Source of the DNA: Thiobacillus sp. UBA6918
Lineage (GTDB): Bacteria; Pseudomonadota; Gammaproteobacteria; Burkholderiales; Thiobacillaceae
NCBI GenBank assembly: GCA_002450925.1
Contig: DKAU01000144.1
Coordinates: 1 to 13,302 of the forward strand
Direction of reading: 5' to 3'
DNA: 13,302 nt
The notes beneath the pieces were generated by a model. It saw only the letters and a list, made by a program, of their open reading frames with translations. It was not told the DNA's origin and did not search any database. The first letter of the stretch is position 1, and every line of letters begins with the position of its first letter. The translations under genes were made by a program, and so were the position numbers. Positions 1 to 6,513 of the stretch are shown here, piece by piece.

Positions 1-5
1 GGCAT

Positions 6-13
6 GGAGGGGG
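6..13 (+). promoter_or_regulatory. Shine-Dalgarno of the first small gene
   Basis: The sequence GGAGGGGG lies five bases before a GTG codon at 19. This is the best ribosome-binding site near the 5' end of the frame and is the reason for choosing GTG 19 over ATG 4, which overlaps the site itself, or ATG 34, which has only a weak GGGGCG upstream. Confidence 0.5.
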
Positions 14-18
14 TTTAT

Positions 19-231
19 GTGCGGGGCGTCAACATGGCTACGCCTGCAATCATGAAGGCGGGTGTCGAAGAGACGGTTCTGTTGATTGTCGGTGGTGTGG
101 CCTTGGGCATGGCGGCGATCATTATCGAAGGTAATGACCGTGGAGGAAGCTCAAATAATTCATGTCCCGCATTAATGGACTACAGGAAGATGGGTGTTTG
201 TTTCGGACAGAGTTTTAGTTGTTGTGTATAA
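19..231 (+). CDS. Small hypothetical single-pass membrane peptide
   Basis: I do not recognise this protein. From GTG 19 it is 70 residues: a short N-terminus, a hydrophobic segment at about residues 19-36 rich in Val, Ile, Gly and Ala, then a polar tail starting with acidic and Gly/Ser/Asn residues. The tail carries four cysteines (49, 61, 68, 69), two of them adjacent just before the C-terminal Val. This looks like one membrane span or an uncleaved signal anchor. The frame is open to the left edge of the window, so it could instead be the end of a longer gene; ATG 34 is another possible start. It converges on the response-regulator gene and shares its terminator. Coding status is supported by the ribosome-binding site, the well-formed hydrophobic segment and the terminator directly after the stop, but not by homology. 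Confidence 0.5.
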   Translation: MRGVNMATPAIMKAGVEETVLLIVGGVALGMAAIIIEGNDRGGSSNNSCPALMDYRKMGVCFGQSFSCCV

Positions 232-235
232 CCGA

Positions 236-264
236 TTATAAAAAGGCGCCTGAGGCGCCCTTTC
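236..264. terminator. Bidirectional intrinsic terminator
   Basis: A perfect six-base-pair GGCGCC stem (245-250 with 254-259) closes a three-base loop. On the minus strand it is followed by TTTTTAT, a classic terminator for the response-regulator gene that ends at 281. On the plus strand a CTTT run follows, with a one-base bulge allowing three further A:T pairs, so it can also stop the small gene that ends at 231. Confidence 0.88.
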
Positions 265-280
265 TGTTTGAGGCTAATCC

Positions 281-913
281 CTAGCGCCTCCTGCGGTCTT
301 CCTTAAGCGCGAGGGTTGCGACCTGAACGCGGTTGCGCAAGCCAAGTTTTTCCATGATGTTGCGCAGGTGGTTGCGAACAGTATTTTCGGAAAGCTTGAG
401 GTTGTAGGCGATGATCTTGTTGCTCAGACCCTGCTTTACGAATTCGACAATTTCCATTTCGCGGGGCGTCAGCACGTCAAGTGCATGATGCGCCATGTCG
501 CCACGGGCCATGCTTTGCATGATGTTGAGCGGAAAGCTGCTCTGGCCGGCGCAGACATTTCTAATGGCAGATAGAACGTGGTCCGGCTCGCTGCTCTTGA
601 TGACATAACCATCAACTCCGGCAGTGATGGCCTCGGAGATTTCTTCTTCAGTGTCCGCAATAGTCAGCATGATTACCTTCATGCCGTTGTCGCGAATTTC
701 CGACACCATGTCCAAGGAATCCATGTCGGGCAGCGAGCGATCAAGTAGCACAACATCGGCGCGATTGCCGGCATCCATCCACTCCTTGAGGGAAGTTCCG
801 TCCGCAAGTTGAGCCGCCACTTTCATATCATCAGTCTGGTCGATGGAGTTGGCCACACCCATCCTCAAGAGAGGGTGATCATCCACAACAACTACATTTA
901 ATGGGCCTGCCAT
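281..913 (-). CDS. NarL/FixJ-family two-component response regulator
   Basis: A 210-residue DNA-binding response regulator. The N-terminal receiver (about 1-120) has the acidic pair D11-D12, the phospho-acceptor D58 in a VVLLDRSLPD context, T84 and K106, so all residues for phosphorylation are present. The C-terminal LuxR-type helix-turn-helix (about 147-203) opens with LTPRE and has the usual NKIIAYNL and SENTVRNHL recognition segments. I place the start at ATG 913 because GGAGG at 918-922 is ideally spaced. An upstream TTG-type extension to 946 would add eleven residues and overlap the predicted -10 box. No sensor kinase is in the window, so the input signal is unknown. The gene lies 67 bases after the dehydrogenase gene, has its own candidate promoter, and ends at a strong terminator. 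Family assignment is secure; target genes are not known. Confidence 0.93.
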   Translation of the reverse strand: MAGPLNVVVVDDHPLLRMGVANSIDQTDDMKVAAQLADGTSLKEWMDAGNRADVVLLDRSLPDMDSLDMVSEIRDNGMKVIMLTIADTEEEISEAITAGVDGYVIKSSEPDHVLSAIRNVCAGQSSFPLNIMQSMARGDMAHHALDVLTPREMEIVEFVKQGLSNKIIAYNLKLSENTVRNHLRNIMEKLGLRNRVQVATLALKEDRRRR

Positions 914-917
914 ATTT

Positions 918-922
918 CCTCC
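918..922 (-). promoter_or_regulatory. Shine-Dalgarno fixing the response-regulator start
   Basis: GGAGG on the minus strand, four bases before ATG 913. It decides the start in favour of the 210-residue form beginning MAGPLN. Confidence 0.8.
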
Positions 923-945
923 GAAATCAATGCTTCTTCGACACA

Positions 946-975
946 ACTATAAGGTATTTGGCTATTCAACCTTAA
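946..975 (-). promoter_or_regulatory. Candidate sigma-70 promoter of the response regulator
   Basis: Minus-strand TATAGT (946-951, five of six matches to the -10 consensus) lies 18 bases after TTAAGG (970-975, three of six matches to the -35). Transcription would start near 939, leaving a leader of about 26 bases that contains the GGAGG site. The -35 match is weak, so this is a prediction from spacing and the good -10 box. Confidence 0.4.
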
Positions 976-980
976 AAAAT

Positions 981-1757
981 TCAGGTCGGCAATCCTCGCG
1001 GTTTCCGGGGCGCCTTTTCAAACAGGCGGTCGTACAACCAACGCGGCATAAAACGCATGGCCGCAGCCACAATTGTCATCTGCCAGGGTATGACACTCTC
1101 AGGACGGCGTTTTTTAATCAATCCCGCAATTTTTCTGGCGGCACCAGCCACTGGAATTTTGAATGGCATTGGGTAGGGATTGACGTTCGTCATGGGGGTA
1201 TCGATATACCCAGGGGATACGGTGATGACATCAATGCCAAAGGGTTTCAATTCGAGCCTAAGTGACTCGAGATACACTCGGGCGGCAGCCTTTGATGCCG
1301 AGTAAGCGCCCCCTCCAGGCAGCCCCCTTACCCCGGCTACGCTGGCAATGCCGCACAAGATGCCTTTGCCCAAGGATTTCATTGGGCCGACAAAGGGATG
1401 AAAGGTGTGCACAAGACCCATTACATTGGCATCCATGACTGCCTGAAAAACGTCCAGGTCGTCAGCCTCCTCTGTAAGCGTGCCCACAGAGATGCCGGCG
1501 CAGCCGATGACAATGTCCGGAACACCAACCGTTTCAATAAAACTATCGGCGGCGGCTCGCATGGCCGCAGCATCACGTACGTCAGCCACAAAACAGTGTG
1601 CCTTTAAACCGGAAGAGATTTCGTTCAGGGCTTCGCTGCGACGCCCGCATAAACCAAGGATGGCCCCCTGTCCCCCGTAATGACGGGCGAGTGCTGCACC
1701 CAGCCCGCTGGAAGCGCCGGTGATGAAAACAACCGGCGGTTTGTTGGATTCGGGCAA
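981..1757 (-). CDS. Short-chain dehydrogenase/reductase (SDR family)
   Basis: A 258-residue NAD(P)-dependent oxidoreductase of the classical SDR fold. The nucleotide-binding TGASSGLG motif is at residues 13-20, the catalytic set is N111, S139, Y152 and K156 (YSASK), and a PGYIDTPM segment follows. The usual NNAG stabilising motif reads GCAG (85-88), with Cys where Asn is normal. The last 25 residues are basic and aromatic. The only start before the Rossmann strand is TTG 1757, four bases after the dsbA stop, with only a weak AAGAAG upstream, so translation is probably coupled to dsbA. It is the last gene of the argS transcript. The substrate cannot be told from sequence; annotation as a carbonyl or alcohol dehydrogenase of broad type is as far as one can go. 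Confidence 0.9.
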   Translation of the reverse strand: MPESNKPPVVFITGASSGLGAALARHYGGQGAILGLCGRRSEALNEISSGLKAHCFVADVRDAAAMRAAADSFIETVGVPDIVIGCAGISVGTLTEEADDLDVFQAVMDANVMGLVHTFHPFVGPMKSLGKGILCGIASVAGVRGLPGGGAYSASKAAARVYLESLRLELKPFGIDVITVSPGYIDTPMTNVNPYPMPFKIPVAGAARKIAGLIKKRRPESVIPWQMTIVAAAMRFMPRWLYDRLFEKAPRKPRGLPT

Positions 1758-1761
1758 GGGA

Positions 1762-2427
1762 TTACTTCTTGGAAGTTTTGCCCTTGCGCTCGTTGCGGGC
1801 GCGCTGGATCAGGTCATCCAGAACTTCGAACAGACGCTCTTCGGTAAAGGTCATGGAGATTGCGGTTAGGTACTTTCCATCGACCAGCAAGGCAGGAACA
1901 CCACTTATGCCGGCTGTGCGCGCTGCCCGGGCTCCCTTCATGGCACGAGTCTGGGTAGAGAAGGATTTGTAGGCGGCACTGAACCTGTTTTCATCAAGGC
2001 CCTGCTTCTTGACCCAGGCCATCAGCTGTTCCTCATTGTCGAGATCGAGCTTTTCCTTGTGATAGGCATCGAACACTTTGCCATGCAGCTTTCCGACTTC
2101 TCCCATGTCAGACAAAGCATAGTAAAACTTTGCTGCGGGGAGCCATTCCGGCCTGAATACTGCGGGTATGGGGCGAAGCACGACATCTGCGGGCAGCTTT
2201 TTTGCCCAGGCTTCCAGTCCGGGTTCCAGCTGGTTGCAATGCGGACAGCGGTACCAGAAAAATTCGACCACTTCGATTTTCTTGCCGGTTTCGACTGCCA
2301 GCGGGGTGGGGATGCGTTTGAAATCCGTACCTTCTTCGGCAGGTTCGGGTGCAGCAAGGGCCGCAGTCAACAAAAACATGCTGGCCAGCAGGGCCAGCAT
2401 CCGGCGCAGGGCTTGCATGTAATTCAT
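1762..2427 (-). CDS. dsbA: Periplasmic thiol:disulfide interchange protein DsbA
   Basis: A 221-residue secreted thioredoxin-fold oxidase that introduces disulfide bonds into exported proteins. A signal peptide (about 1-26, cleavage likely after ALAA) precedes the mature domain. The active site C61-P-H-C64 is the DsbA form, placed after the EVVEFFWY strand, and the cis-proline loop is G176-V177-P178 before ALLVDG. The helical insertion between the two thioredoxin halves is present, so the protein is complete. The C-terminus is lysine rich. ATG 2427 overlaps the stop of the preceding SPOR gene as ATGA, with a GAGGAG ribosome-binding site a few bases upstream. The redox partner DsbB is not in the window. 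Confidence 0.95.
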   Translation of the reverse strand: MNYMQALRRMLALLASMFLLTAALAAPEPAEEGTDFKRIPTPLAVETGKKIEVVEFFWYRCPHCNQLEPGLEAWAKKLPADVVLRPIPAVFRPEWLPAAKFYYALSDMGEVGKLHGKVFDAYHKEKLDLDNEEQLMAWVKKQGLDENRFSAAYKSFSTQTRAMKGARAARTAGISGVPALLVDGKYLTAISMTFTEERLFEVLDDLIQRARNERKGKTSKK

Positions 2428-2930
2428 GGTTTCTCCTCAGGTGAAGTTTTTACCAAAATTGTTTCTATGCCGTTTTGTGTAAGACGCGCGCGCGCAGCGT
2501 TAAGTTCATCAAGGCTTTTGTATGGCCCCAGCCTGATCTTGTGAAGCATTGAATCGCCTTCGTTTGCGATGAGCACTTTCACTTCAAATCCAAGAAGGGC
2601 AAGTTTGGCCTTTAGCTGGTCGGCGTCTGCAGCGTTGCCATAGGCCCCTGCCTGCAAATAATAAGCTGGGGCAGATGGTGCTGGGGTGGCAGCTGCATTG
2701 TCGGGCTGCCCTTCCGGAAGAGCCTTGTAGAACTCATATTTGGGCGCTTCGATCGGGAAACTCGATGTGGCGCCTTGAGAAGGCTTGTTGGTTCCTGGTT
2801 CCGCGTCGCCTTGTACAAACGGGTTGTTGCGCGTAACCAGCAAAGCTACGCCGACAGCCAACACCAGGCCAGTCAACAGGCCGGCAAGAAAACCGGCGAG
2901 GAAAGGATTTTTTTTGCCTGAAGCAGCCAT
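2424..2930 (-). CDS. Membrane-anchored SPOR-domain protein
   Basis: A 168-residue bitopic inner-membrane protein. A short cytoplasmic N-terminus (with KK) is followed by one transmembrane helix at about residues 10-33, a low-complexity periplasmic linker, a conserved-looking YEFYKALPEG segment (65-74), a Pro/Ala-rich stretch, and a C-terminal SPOR domain (about 89-162) beginning YYLQAGAYGNAADAD. SPOR domains bind glycan strands lacking stem peptides and usually place proteins at the division septum; FtsN has the same architecture. I do not call it ftsN because small SPOR proteins next to argS are common and have different roles. ATG 2930 follows the argS stop with no gap (TAAATG), and the 3' end overlaps dsbA by four bases, so expression is coupled to both. 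Confidence 0.9.
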   Translation of the reverse strand: MAASGKKNPFLAGFLAGLLTGLVLAVGVALLVTRNNPFVQGDAEPGTNKPSQGATSSFPIEAPKYEFYKALPEGQPDNAAATPAPSAPAYYLQAGAYGNAADADQLKAKLALLGFEVKVLIANEGDSMLHKIRLGPYKSLDELNAARARLTQNGIETILVKTSPEEKP

Positions 2931-4694
2931 TTACATTTTTTCCGGAGCCTGTACGCCCAAAAGTGAAAGACCATTTGCCAACACTTGTCTGGTTGCGGCA
3001 ACCAGCGCCAAGCGTGCCAGTTTCAATGCCTCGTCTTCGACGAGAAATTTCTCGGCGTTGTAGTAAGTATGCAAGTCGCCCGCCAGGTCCTTCAGGTAAT
3101 AGGCAATCAGGTGCGGCGAAAGTTCGCGCGCAGAAGCAACCACGATTTCCGGATATTCCAAAAGGCGCTTCATGAGCGTGAGCTCATAGGCCGAAGTCAG
3201 CTTGTCTAGGGCTGCGTGTTCAAGGCCGGAGACGTTGCCGCCCCATTCGGCCAGCACGCTGCACACGCGCGCATGGGCGTACTGGATGTAGTACACGGGG
3301 TTGTCGCTACTTTGTGATTTGGCCAGGTCGAGATCGAAGTCCAGATGCTGGTCCGATTTGCGCAGCACGTAATAGAAACGGGCGGCGTCGTTGCCAACTT
3401 CGCTGCGCAGTTCGCGCAGGGTGACAAAAGAACCGGAACGTGTGGACATTTGCACCTTCTGGCCTCCGCGGTATAGCACGGCGAACTGCACCAGTGCCAC
3501 GGTGAGTTTTTCCGGATCCAGCTCCAGTGCAATCAGGGCAGCCTTGACGCGCGGAATGTAGCCGTGATGATCGGCGCCCCACACGTCGATGATGCGATCA
3601 AACCCTCGCTCAAACTTGTTGGCATGATAGGCAATGTCGGAAGCGAAGTAGGTGTATTCGCCATTGGCGCGCTGTACTACACGGTCTTTCTCGTCGCCGA
3701 AGGCCGTGGCCTTGAACCACAAAGCACCATCCTGCTCGTACAGGTGGCCGTTTTTCTTGAGCGTGTCGACAGCTGATGCAACCTTGCCGGTGTCGAACAG
3801 ACTTTTTTCCGAAAACCACTCGTTGAATTCGACACCGAACTCGATCAGGTCTTCTCGGCAATCGGAAAGCTGCTCGTTCAGGGCAAAGCCGTGGAAATAG
3901 GGGTACTCTGCGCCTAGCAGTCTCTTGGACGCGGCAATCAATCCGTCCAGGTGCGCTTCATTTTGCATCTTGGCTTCGGCATCGCCGCCTGCCACCAGTT
4001 CGTCATCCGGCCGAAGCGGCACGCCATCCAGAATACGCCAGGGCTCGTGCACGTAGCGGTCACCATGTTCATCTGCAATCGCGCGGGCCATCTCGCGAAC
4101 ATAGTCTCCCTGGTAGGCGTTGGTTGGGAAGGGAACGAGAATGCCGTGCTGCTCCAGATAACGCAACCAAGTTGATAGCGCAAGAATGTCCATCTGGCGA
4201 CCGGCGTCGTTTACATAATATTCACGTGTTACGGCGTGGCCGGCTGCTTCCAGCACGTTGGCCAGACTGGCGCCATAAGCCGCGCCGCGGCCGTGGCCCA
4301 CATGCAAGGGGCCGGTGGGGTTGGCGGACACGAACTCCACCTGTACTTTTTGGCCGTGTCCGGCATCGGAGTGGCCATAGGTCCCGCCCTGAGTGCGGAT
4401 GGTATGTACCACCTGAGCCCAGGCAGCAGGCTTAAGGAACAGATTGATGAAGCCGGCGCCGGCAATTTCGGCTTTTTCCAGCAATTGCGAAGCAGGCAGG
4501 TCTGCCACGATGGCCTGGGCCAATTCACGCGGGTTTTTCTTCAGCGTTTTGGCAAGCCGCATGGCAACATTGCAGGAAAAGTCGCCATGGCCTGCGGCCT
4601 TGGGACGCTCAAGCTCAATAGTGTCTTCCTGCCCGGGGGCAATATTGGCAACTGCCAGTTTCAGCAGGCTTGTTAAATGCTCTTTCGGGGTCAT
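2931..4694 (-). CDS. argS: Arginyl-tRNA synthetase
   Basis: A 587-residue class I aminoacyl-tRNA synthetase that charges tRNA-Arg with arginine in the cytoplasm; the length is close to the E. coli enzyme. The N-terminal tRNA-D-loop-recognising domain (about 1-110) is followed by the catalytic domain with the HIGH-type sequence HVGH (131-134) within ANPTGPLHVGHGRG and the KMSK-type sequence MSTR (from 416). The C-terminal all-helical anticodon-binding domain includes the usual DNPVYYIQYAHAR segment. I choose ATG 4694 (MTPKEH). A longer frame opens at TTG 4745, but that codon overlaps the TATAAT box and would not be transcribed. ATG 4694 has no good ribosome-binding site, and a GC-rich hairpin stands just before it. 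First gene of the argS-SPOR-dsbA-SDR transcript. Confidence 0.97.
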   Translation of the reverse strand: MTPKEHLTSLLKLAVANIAPGQEDTIELERPKAAGHGDFSCNVAMRLAKTLKKNPRELAQAIVADLPASQLLEKAEIAGAGFINLFLKPAAWAQVVHTIRTQGGTYGHSDAGHGQKVQVEFVSANPTGPLHVGHGRGAAYGASLANVLEAAGHAVTREYYVNDAGRQMDILALSTWLRYLEQHGILVPFPTNAYQGDYVREMARAIADEHGDRYVHEPWRILDGVPLRPDDELVAGGDAEAKMQNEAHLDGLIAASKRLLGAEYPYFHGFALNEQLSDCREDLIEFGVEFNEWFSEKSLFDTGKVASAVDTLKKNGHLYEQDGALWFKATAFGDEKDRVVQRANGEYTYFASDIAYHANKFERGFDRIIDVWGADHHGYIPRVKAALIALELDPEKLTVALVQFAVLYRGGQKVQMSTRSGSFVTLRELRSEVGNDAARFYYVLRKSDQHLDFDLDLAKSQSSDNPVYYIQYAHARVCSVLAEWGGNVSGLEHAALDKLTSAYELTLMKRLLEYPEIVVASARELSPHLIAYYLKDLAGDLHTYYNAEKFLVEDEALKLARLALVAATRQVLANGLSLLGVQAPEKM

Positions 4695-4696
4695 AC

Positions 4697-4724
4697 AAAA
4701 ATCCGGGCCACGGCCAGGCCCAGG
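4697..4724 (-). terminator. Terminator-like hairpin in the argS leader
   Basis: On the minus strand, GGGCC (4717-4721) pairs with GGCCC (4705-4709) around a seven-base loop; with a one-base bulge at 4722 two more G:C pairs (4723-4724 with 4703-4704) extend the stem to seven. The stem is followed by A and then TTTTT (4701-4697), and the ATG of argS starts three bases later. The shape is that of an intrinsic terminator or a translation-blocking hairpin between promoter and gene. Function is inferred from shape only. Confidence 0.45.
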
Positions 4725-4744
4725 CTGAAAATCTGAAGGGATCA

Positions 4745-4750
4745 ATTATA
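4745..4750 (-). promoter_or_regulatory. -10 box of the argS transcript
   Basis: A perfect minus-strand TATAAT. Transcription would start near 4738, giving a leader of about 45 bases before ATG 4694. No convincing -35 hexamer is found at 16-18 bases: the region upstream is very GC rich and includes a CCGCG...CGCGG inverted repeat (4751-4755 with 4770-4774) that could bind a regulator or be chance. Confidence 0.55.
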
Positions 4751-4857
4751 CCGCGACCGTCGAGCCTGCCGCGGAACTGGCCGTATGCCCAGGGGTCGTA
4801 TGTGAAATGCGCTATCCTTTAAAAAAGCGCGTCCCGAAAAGGGGGTTGCCAAAAGCT

Positions 4858-4865
4858 GGAGAGGG
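4858..4865 (+). promoter_or_regulatory. Shine-Dalgarno fixing the mltB start
   Basis: GGAGAGGG directly before ATG 4867. It favours this start over the in-frame ATG 4807, which would put twenty basic residues in front of the signal peptide. Confidence 0.75.
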
Positions 4866-4866
4866 A

Positions 4867-5997
4867 ATGACGTACAGGTACATCAAGTCCGGAATGTTTC
4901 AAGTGTTGTCCATGGCGCTGCTCGCAGTGCTTATCAGCGGCGCCAGCAAGGATGTGTTTGCCCAGGGAAAAAGACAGCTCGCAAAGACCCCACCCGAGCC
5001 CGAGACTTATGCGGGTCGTATTGAGGCTGAAATGTTTGCGGCCGACATGGCAAATCGCGGCGTTGACAGCAACTGGGTAGAACAAACGCTGACCGAAGCG
5101 CAAAAGCTGGAGCCAGTCATCAATGCCTTCAAACCCAAGCCGGGAGGCCGGCGCAAAAACTGGGAAGCCTATCGCGACCGCTTCGTCGAACCCGGCCGCA
5201 CCGAAGCAGGCAGGGAATTCATGCAGGAATACGCCGAGCCGTTAAACAGGGCCAGTTCCTGGTTTGGGGTTCCACCAGAGGTGATCGTCGGCATCCTTGG
5301 TGTCGAAACCATTTATGGGCGCAACACTGGCAGCTATCGCGTCGTGGATTCGCTGGCCACGCTGGCGTTCGACTACCCGAAGGAAAACGGCAAGGATCGC
5401 TCGGGTTATTTTCGCGAACAGCTCGCCGAGTTTTTTGAATGGTGTGCAAAGGAACGTTGCCAGCCCCTGAGCATTACTGGGTCTTATGCCGGCGCCATGG
5501 GCATGCCGCAGTTCATGCCCGGCAACATTCATCAATACGGTATGGACTTTGACCAAGATGGTCATATAGATCTGTATAACCCGGTCGACGCAATTGGTTC
5601 CGTCGCGCGTTTCCTGGCGCTGCACGGTTGGGTACGCCGGCTCATCCCCGTGTACGAGGTGGATGTTGATGGCGCAAATCTTGATCCGCTGCTCGAACCG
5701 GACATCCTGCCCACGTTCACTTCAATTGAACTCATCAGTCACGGCGCCAAACCGCTAGAATATCTTCCGCCCTGGGAGAAATACGCGCTGGTGGAATTGC
5801 AAAACGGCGATGACGAAAGCGATTACGTTTTGGGTACGCGCAATTTCTATGTGCTAACCCGATATAACCGTTCTTCCTATTACGCCATGGCGGTGCTGGA
5901 GCTTGGACGGCAAGTTGCCGATGAAGTCGCTACGGAGGCTGGGAGCAATACAAAATCAGCGATAAAAAGCACGGGGTACCAATCTGCTGCGAATTGA
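4867..5997 (+). CDS. mltB: Lytic murein transglycosylase, MltB type (GH103)
   Basis: A 376-residue periplasmic enzyme that cleaves the MurNAc-GlcNAc bond of peptidoglycan to form 1,6-anhydro-MurNAc ends. A signal peptide (about 1-32, cleavage likely after VFA) has no lipobox cysteine, so unlike E. coli MltB it is probably soluble rather than a lipoprotein. The catalytic glutamate is E147 in GILGVETIYGR. Further family landmarks are SYAGAMGMPQFMPG (206-219), the acidic loop DQDGHIDLYN (229-238) matching the calcium-binding EF-hand-like site of Slt35, and the DAIGSVARFLALHGW segment. Two cysteines, C193 and C198, could form a disulfide. It is divergent from argS and is followed by an anti-sigma-like gene and a TVP38-type gene on the same strand. 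Classification is secure; the cellular role among other transglycosylases is not known. Confidence 0.94.
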   Translation: MTYRYIKSGMFQVLSMALLAVLISGASKDVFAQGKRQLAKTPPEPETYAGRIEAEMFAADMANRGVDSNWVEQTLTEAQKLEPVINAFKPKPGGRRKNWEAYRDRFVEPGRTEAGREFMQEYAEPLNRASSWFGVPPEVIVGILGVETIYGRNTGSYRVVDSLATLAFDYPKENGKDRSGYFREQLAEFFEWCAKERCQPLSITGSYAGAMGMPQFMPGNIHQYGMDFDQDGHIDLYNPVDAIGSVARFLALHGWVRRLIPVYEVDVDGANLDPLLEPDILPTFTSIELISHGAKPLEYLPPWEKYALVELQNGDDESDYVLGTRNFYVLTRYNRSSYYAMAVLELGRQVADEVATEAGSNTKSAIKSTGYQSAAN

Positions 5998-6031
5998 TGG
6001 GGACTAAAAACCGTTAGCCCTTTGTCAATCC

Positions 6032-6202
6032 ATGGCAGACGGTCGAGTGTTGCAAGGCCTGCGCCGTTTGCCCTCCGAAAATCTGCAAGGAATTGGCGAC
6101 TACGCCGACCAAGCTCTGGACAATCTTGCATCGGCGCCATTTTGGTATCCGGCAGTGTCTCGACAAGAATGGAGTTGGCGCTTTCGCCGGGGAGGGGAAT
6201 GA
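6032..6202 (+). CDS. Unrecognised 56-codon frame, possible remnant
   Basis: An open frame from ATG 6032 whose stop overlaps the start of the next gene as ATGA, the junction usually seen between an ECF sigma gene and its anti-sigma gene. The product is 56 residues, has no membrane segment, contains an LRRLP segment near its N-terminus and ends WSWRFRRGGE. I see no convincing sigma region 2 or 4 in it, and no ribosome-binding site before ATG 6032. It may be a small real gene, the decayed tail of a lost sigma gene, or a chance frame in the 200-base gap after mltB. Third-position GC is only about half, which does not argue strongly for coding. Confidence 0.22.
   Translation: MADGRVLQGLRRLPSENLQGIGDYADQALDNLASAPFWYPAVSRQEWSWRFRRGGE
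6191..6197 (+). promoter_or_regulatory. Shine-Dalgarno of the anti-sigma-like gene
   Basis: GGAGGGG immediately before ATG 6199. It selects this start over a long upstream extension to TTG 6022 and over the in-frame ATG 6208. Confidence 0.7.
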
Positions 6203-6468
6203 AGAAGATGACCTGCAAAGACGCGAGCCACCTGGTCTCGGAGCGCCAGGATCGCCCGCTTGGATTCCGGGAACGCTGGAGTTTGCGGATGCATCTTTGG
6301 ATGTGCGCCAACTGCCGGCTTTTCGCACGGCAGCTGGCCTTGATGCGGCAAATCATGCGTTTGCCGGGCTGGCGCGACAAGGATGATGTACCTGGCCCAG
6401 ACCTCACACCCGAGGCACGTGAACGTATCCGCAATACCTTGGCCGAGCGGAGCAGGCATGAGCCATAG
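6199..6468 (+). CDS. Small zinc-binding anti-sigma-like protein (zf-HC2)
   Basis: An 89-residue soluble protein with the zinc-binding anti-sigma (ZAS) pattern H32-x3-C36-x2-C39 preceded by C6, in a helical context (SLRMHLWMCANCRLFARQLALMRQ) typical of zf-HC2 proteins encoded beside ECF sigma factors. In the family this fold binds and holds a sigma factor and may release it on thiol oxidation or metal loss. There is no transmembrane helix, so it would act in the cytoplasm. The tail is charged (LTPEARERIRNTLAERSRHEP). No recognisable sigma gene is adjacent, which is unusual. The upstream stop overlaps the start by four bases, and a TVP38-type gene follows after 45 bases, probably in the same transcript as mltB. 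The fold call is good; the partner is unknown. Confidence 0.82.
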   Translation: MKKMTCKDASHLVSERQDRPLGFRERWSLRMHLWMCANCRLFARQLALMRQIMRLPGWRDKDDVPGPDLTPEARERIRNTLAERSRHEP

Positions 6469-6513
6469 AGCCTCAGCCGCTTTGACAACATTCCCAACGC
6501 CGCAGGTGCGCGC

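Noticed and set aside
2059..2544. 161-codon plus-strand frame opposite dsbA
   Set aside because: A shadow of dsbA and the SPOR gene, both of which have clear motifs and signal or anchor sequences.
4743..4745. TTG as an upstream start of argS adding 17 residues
   Set aside because: It overlaps the TATAAT box and lies upstream of the expected transcription start; the extension is Pro/Gly-rich and unlike ArgRS N-termini.
4808..4829. GCGCT...AGCGC inverted repeat upstream of mltB
   Set aside because: Only five base pairs around a 12-base loop with no T-run or known operator form; likely chance.
5880..6497. 205-codon minus-strand frame opposite the mltB end and the anti-sigma-like gene
   Set aside because: It overlaps two recognisable plus-strand genes, its product is Arg/Ser-rich with no domain pattern, and it has no convincing start signal.
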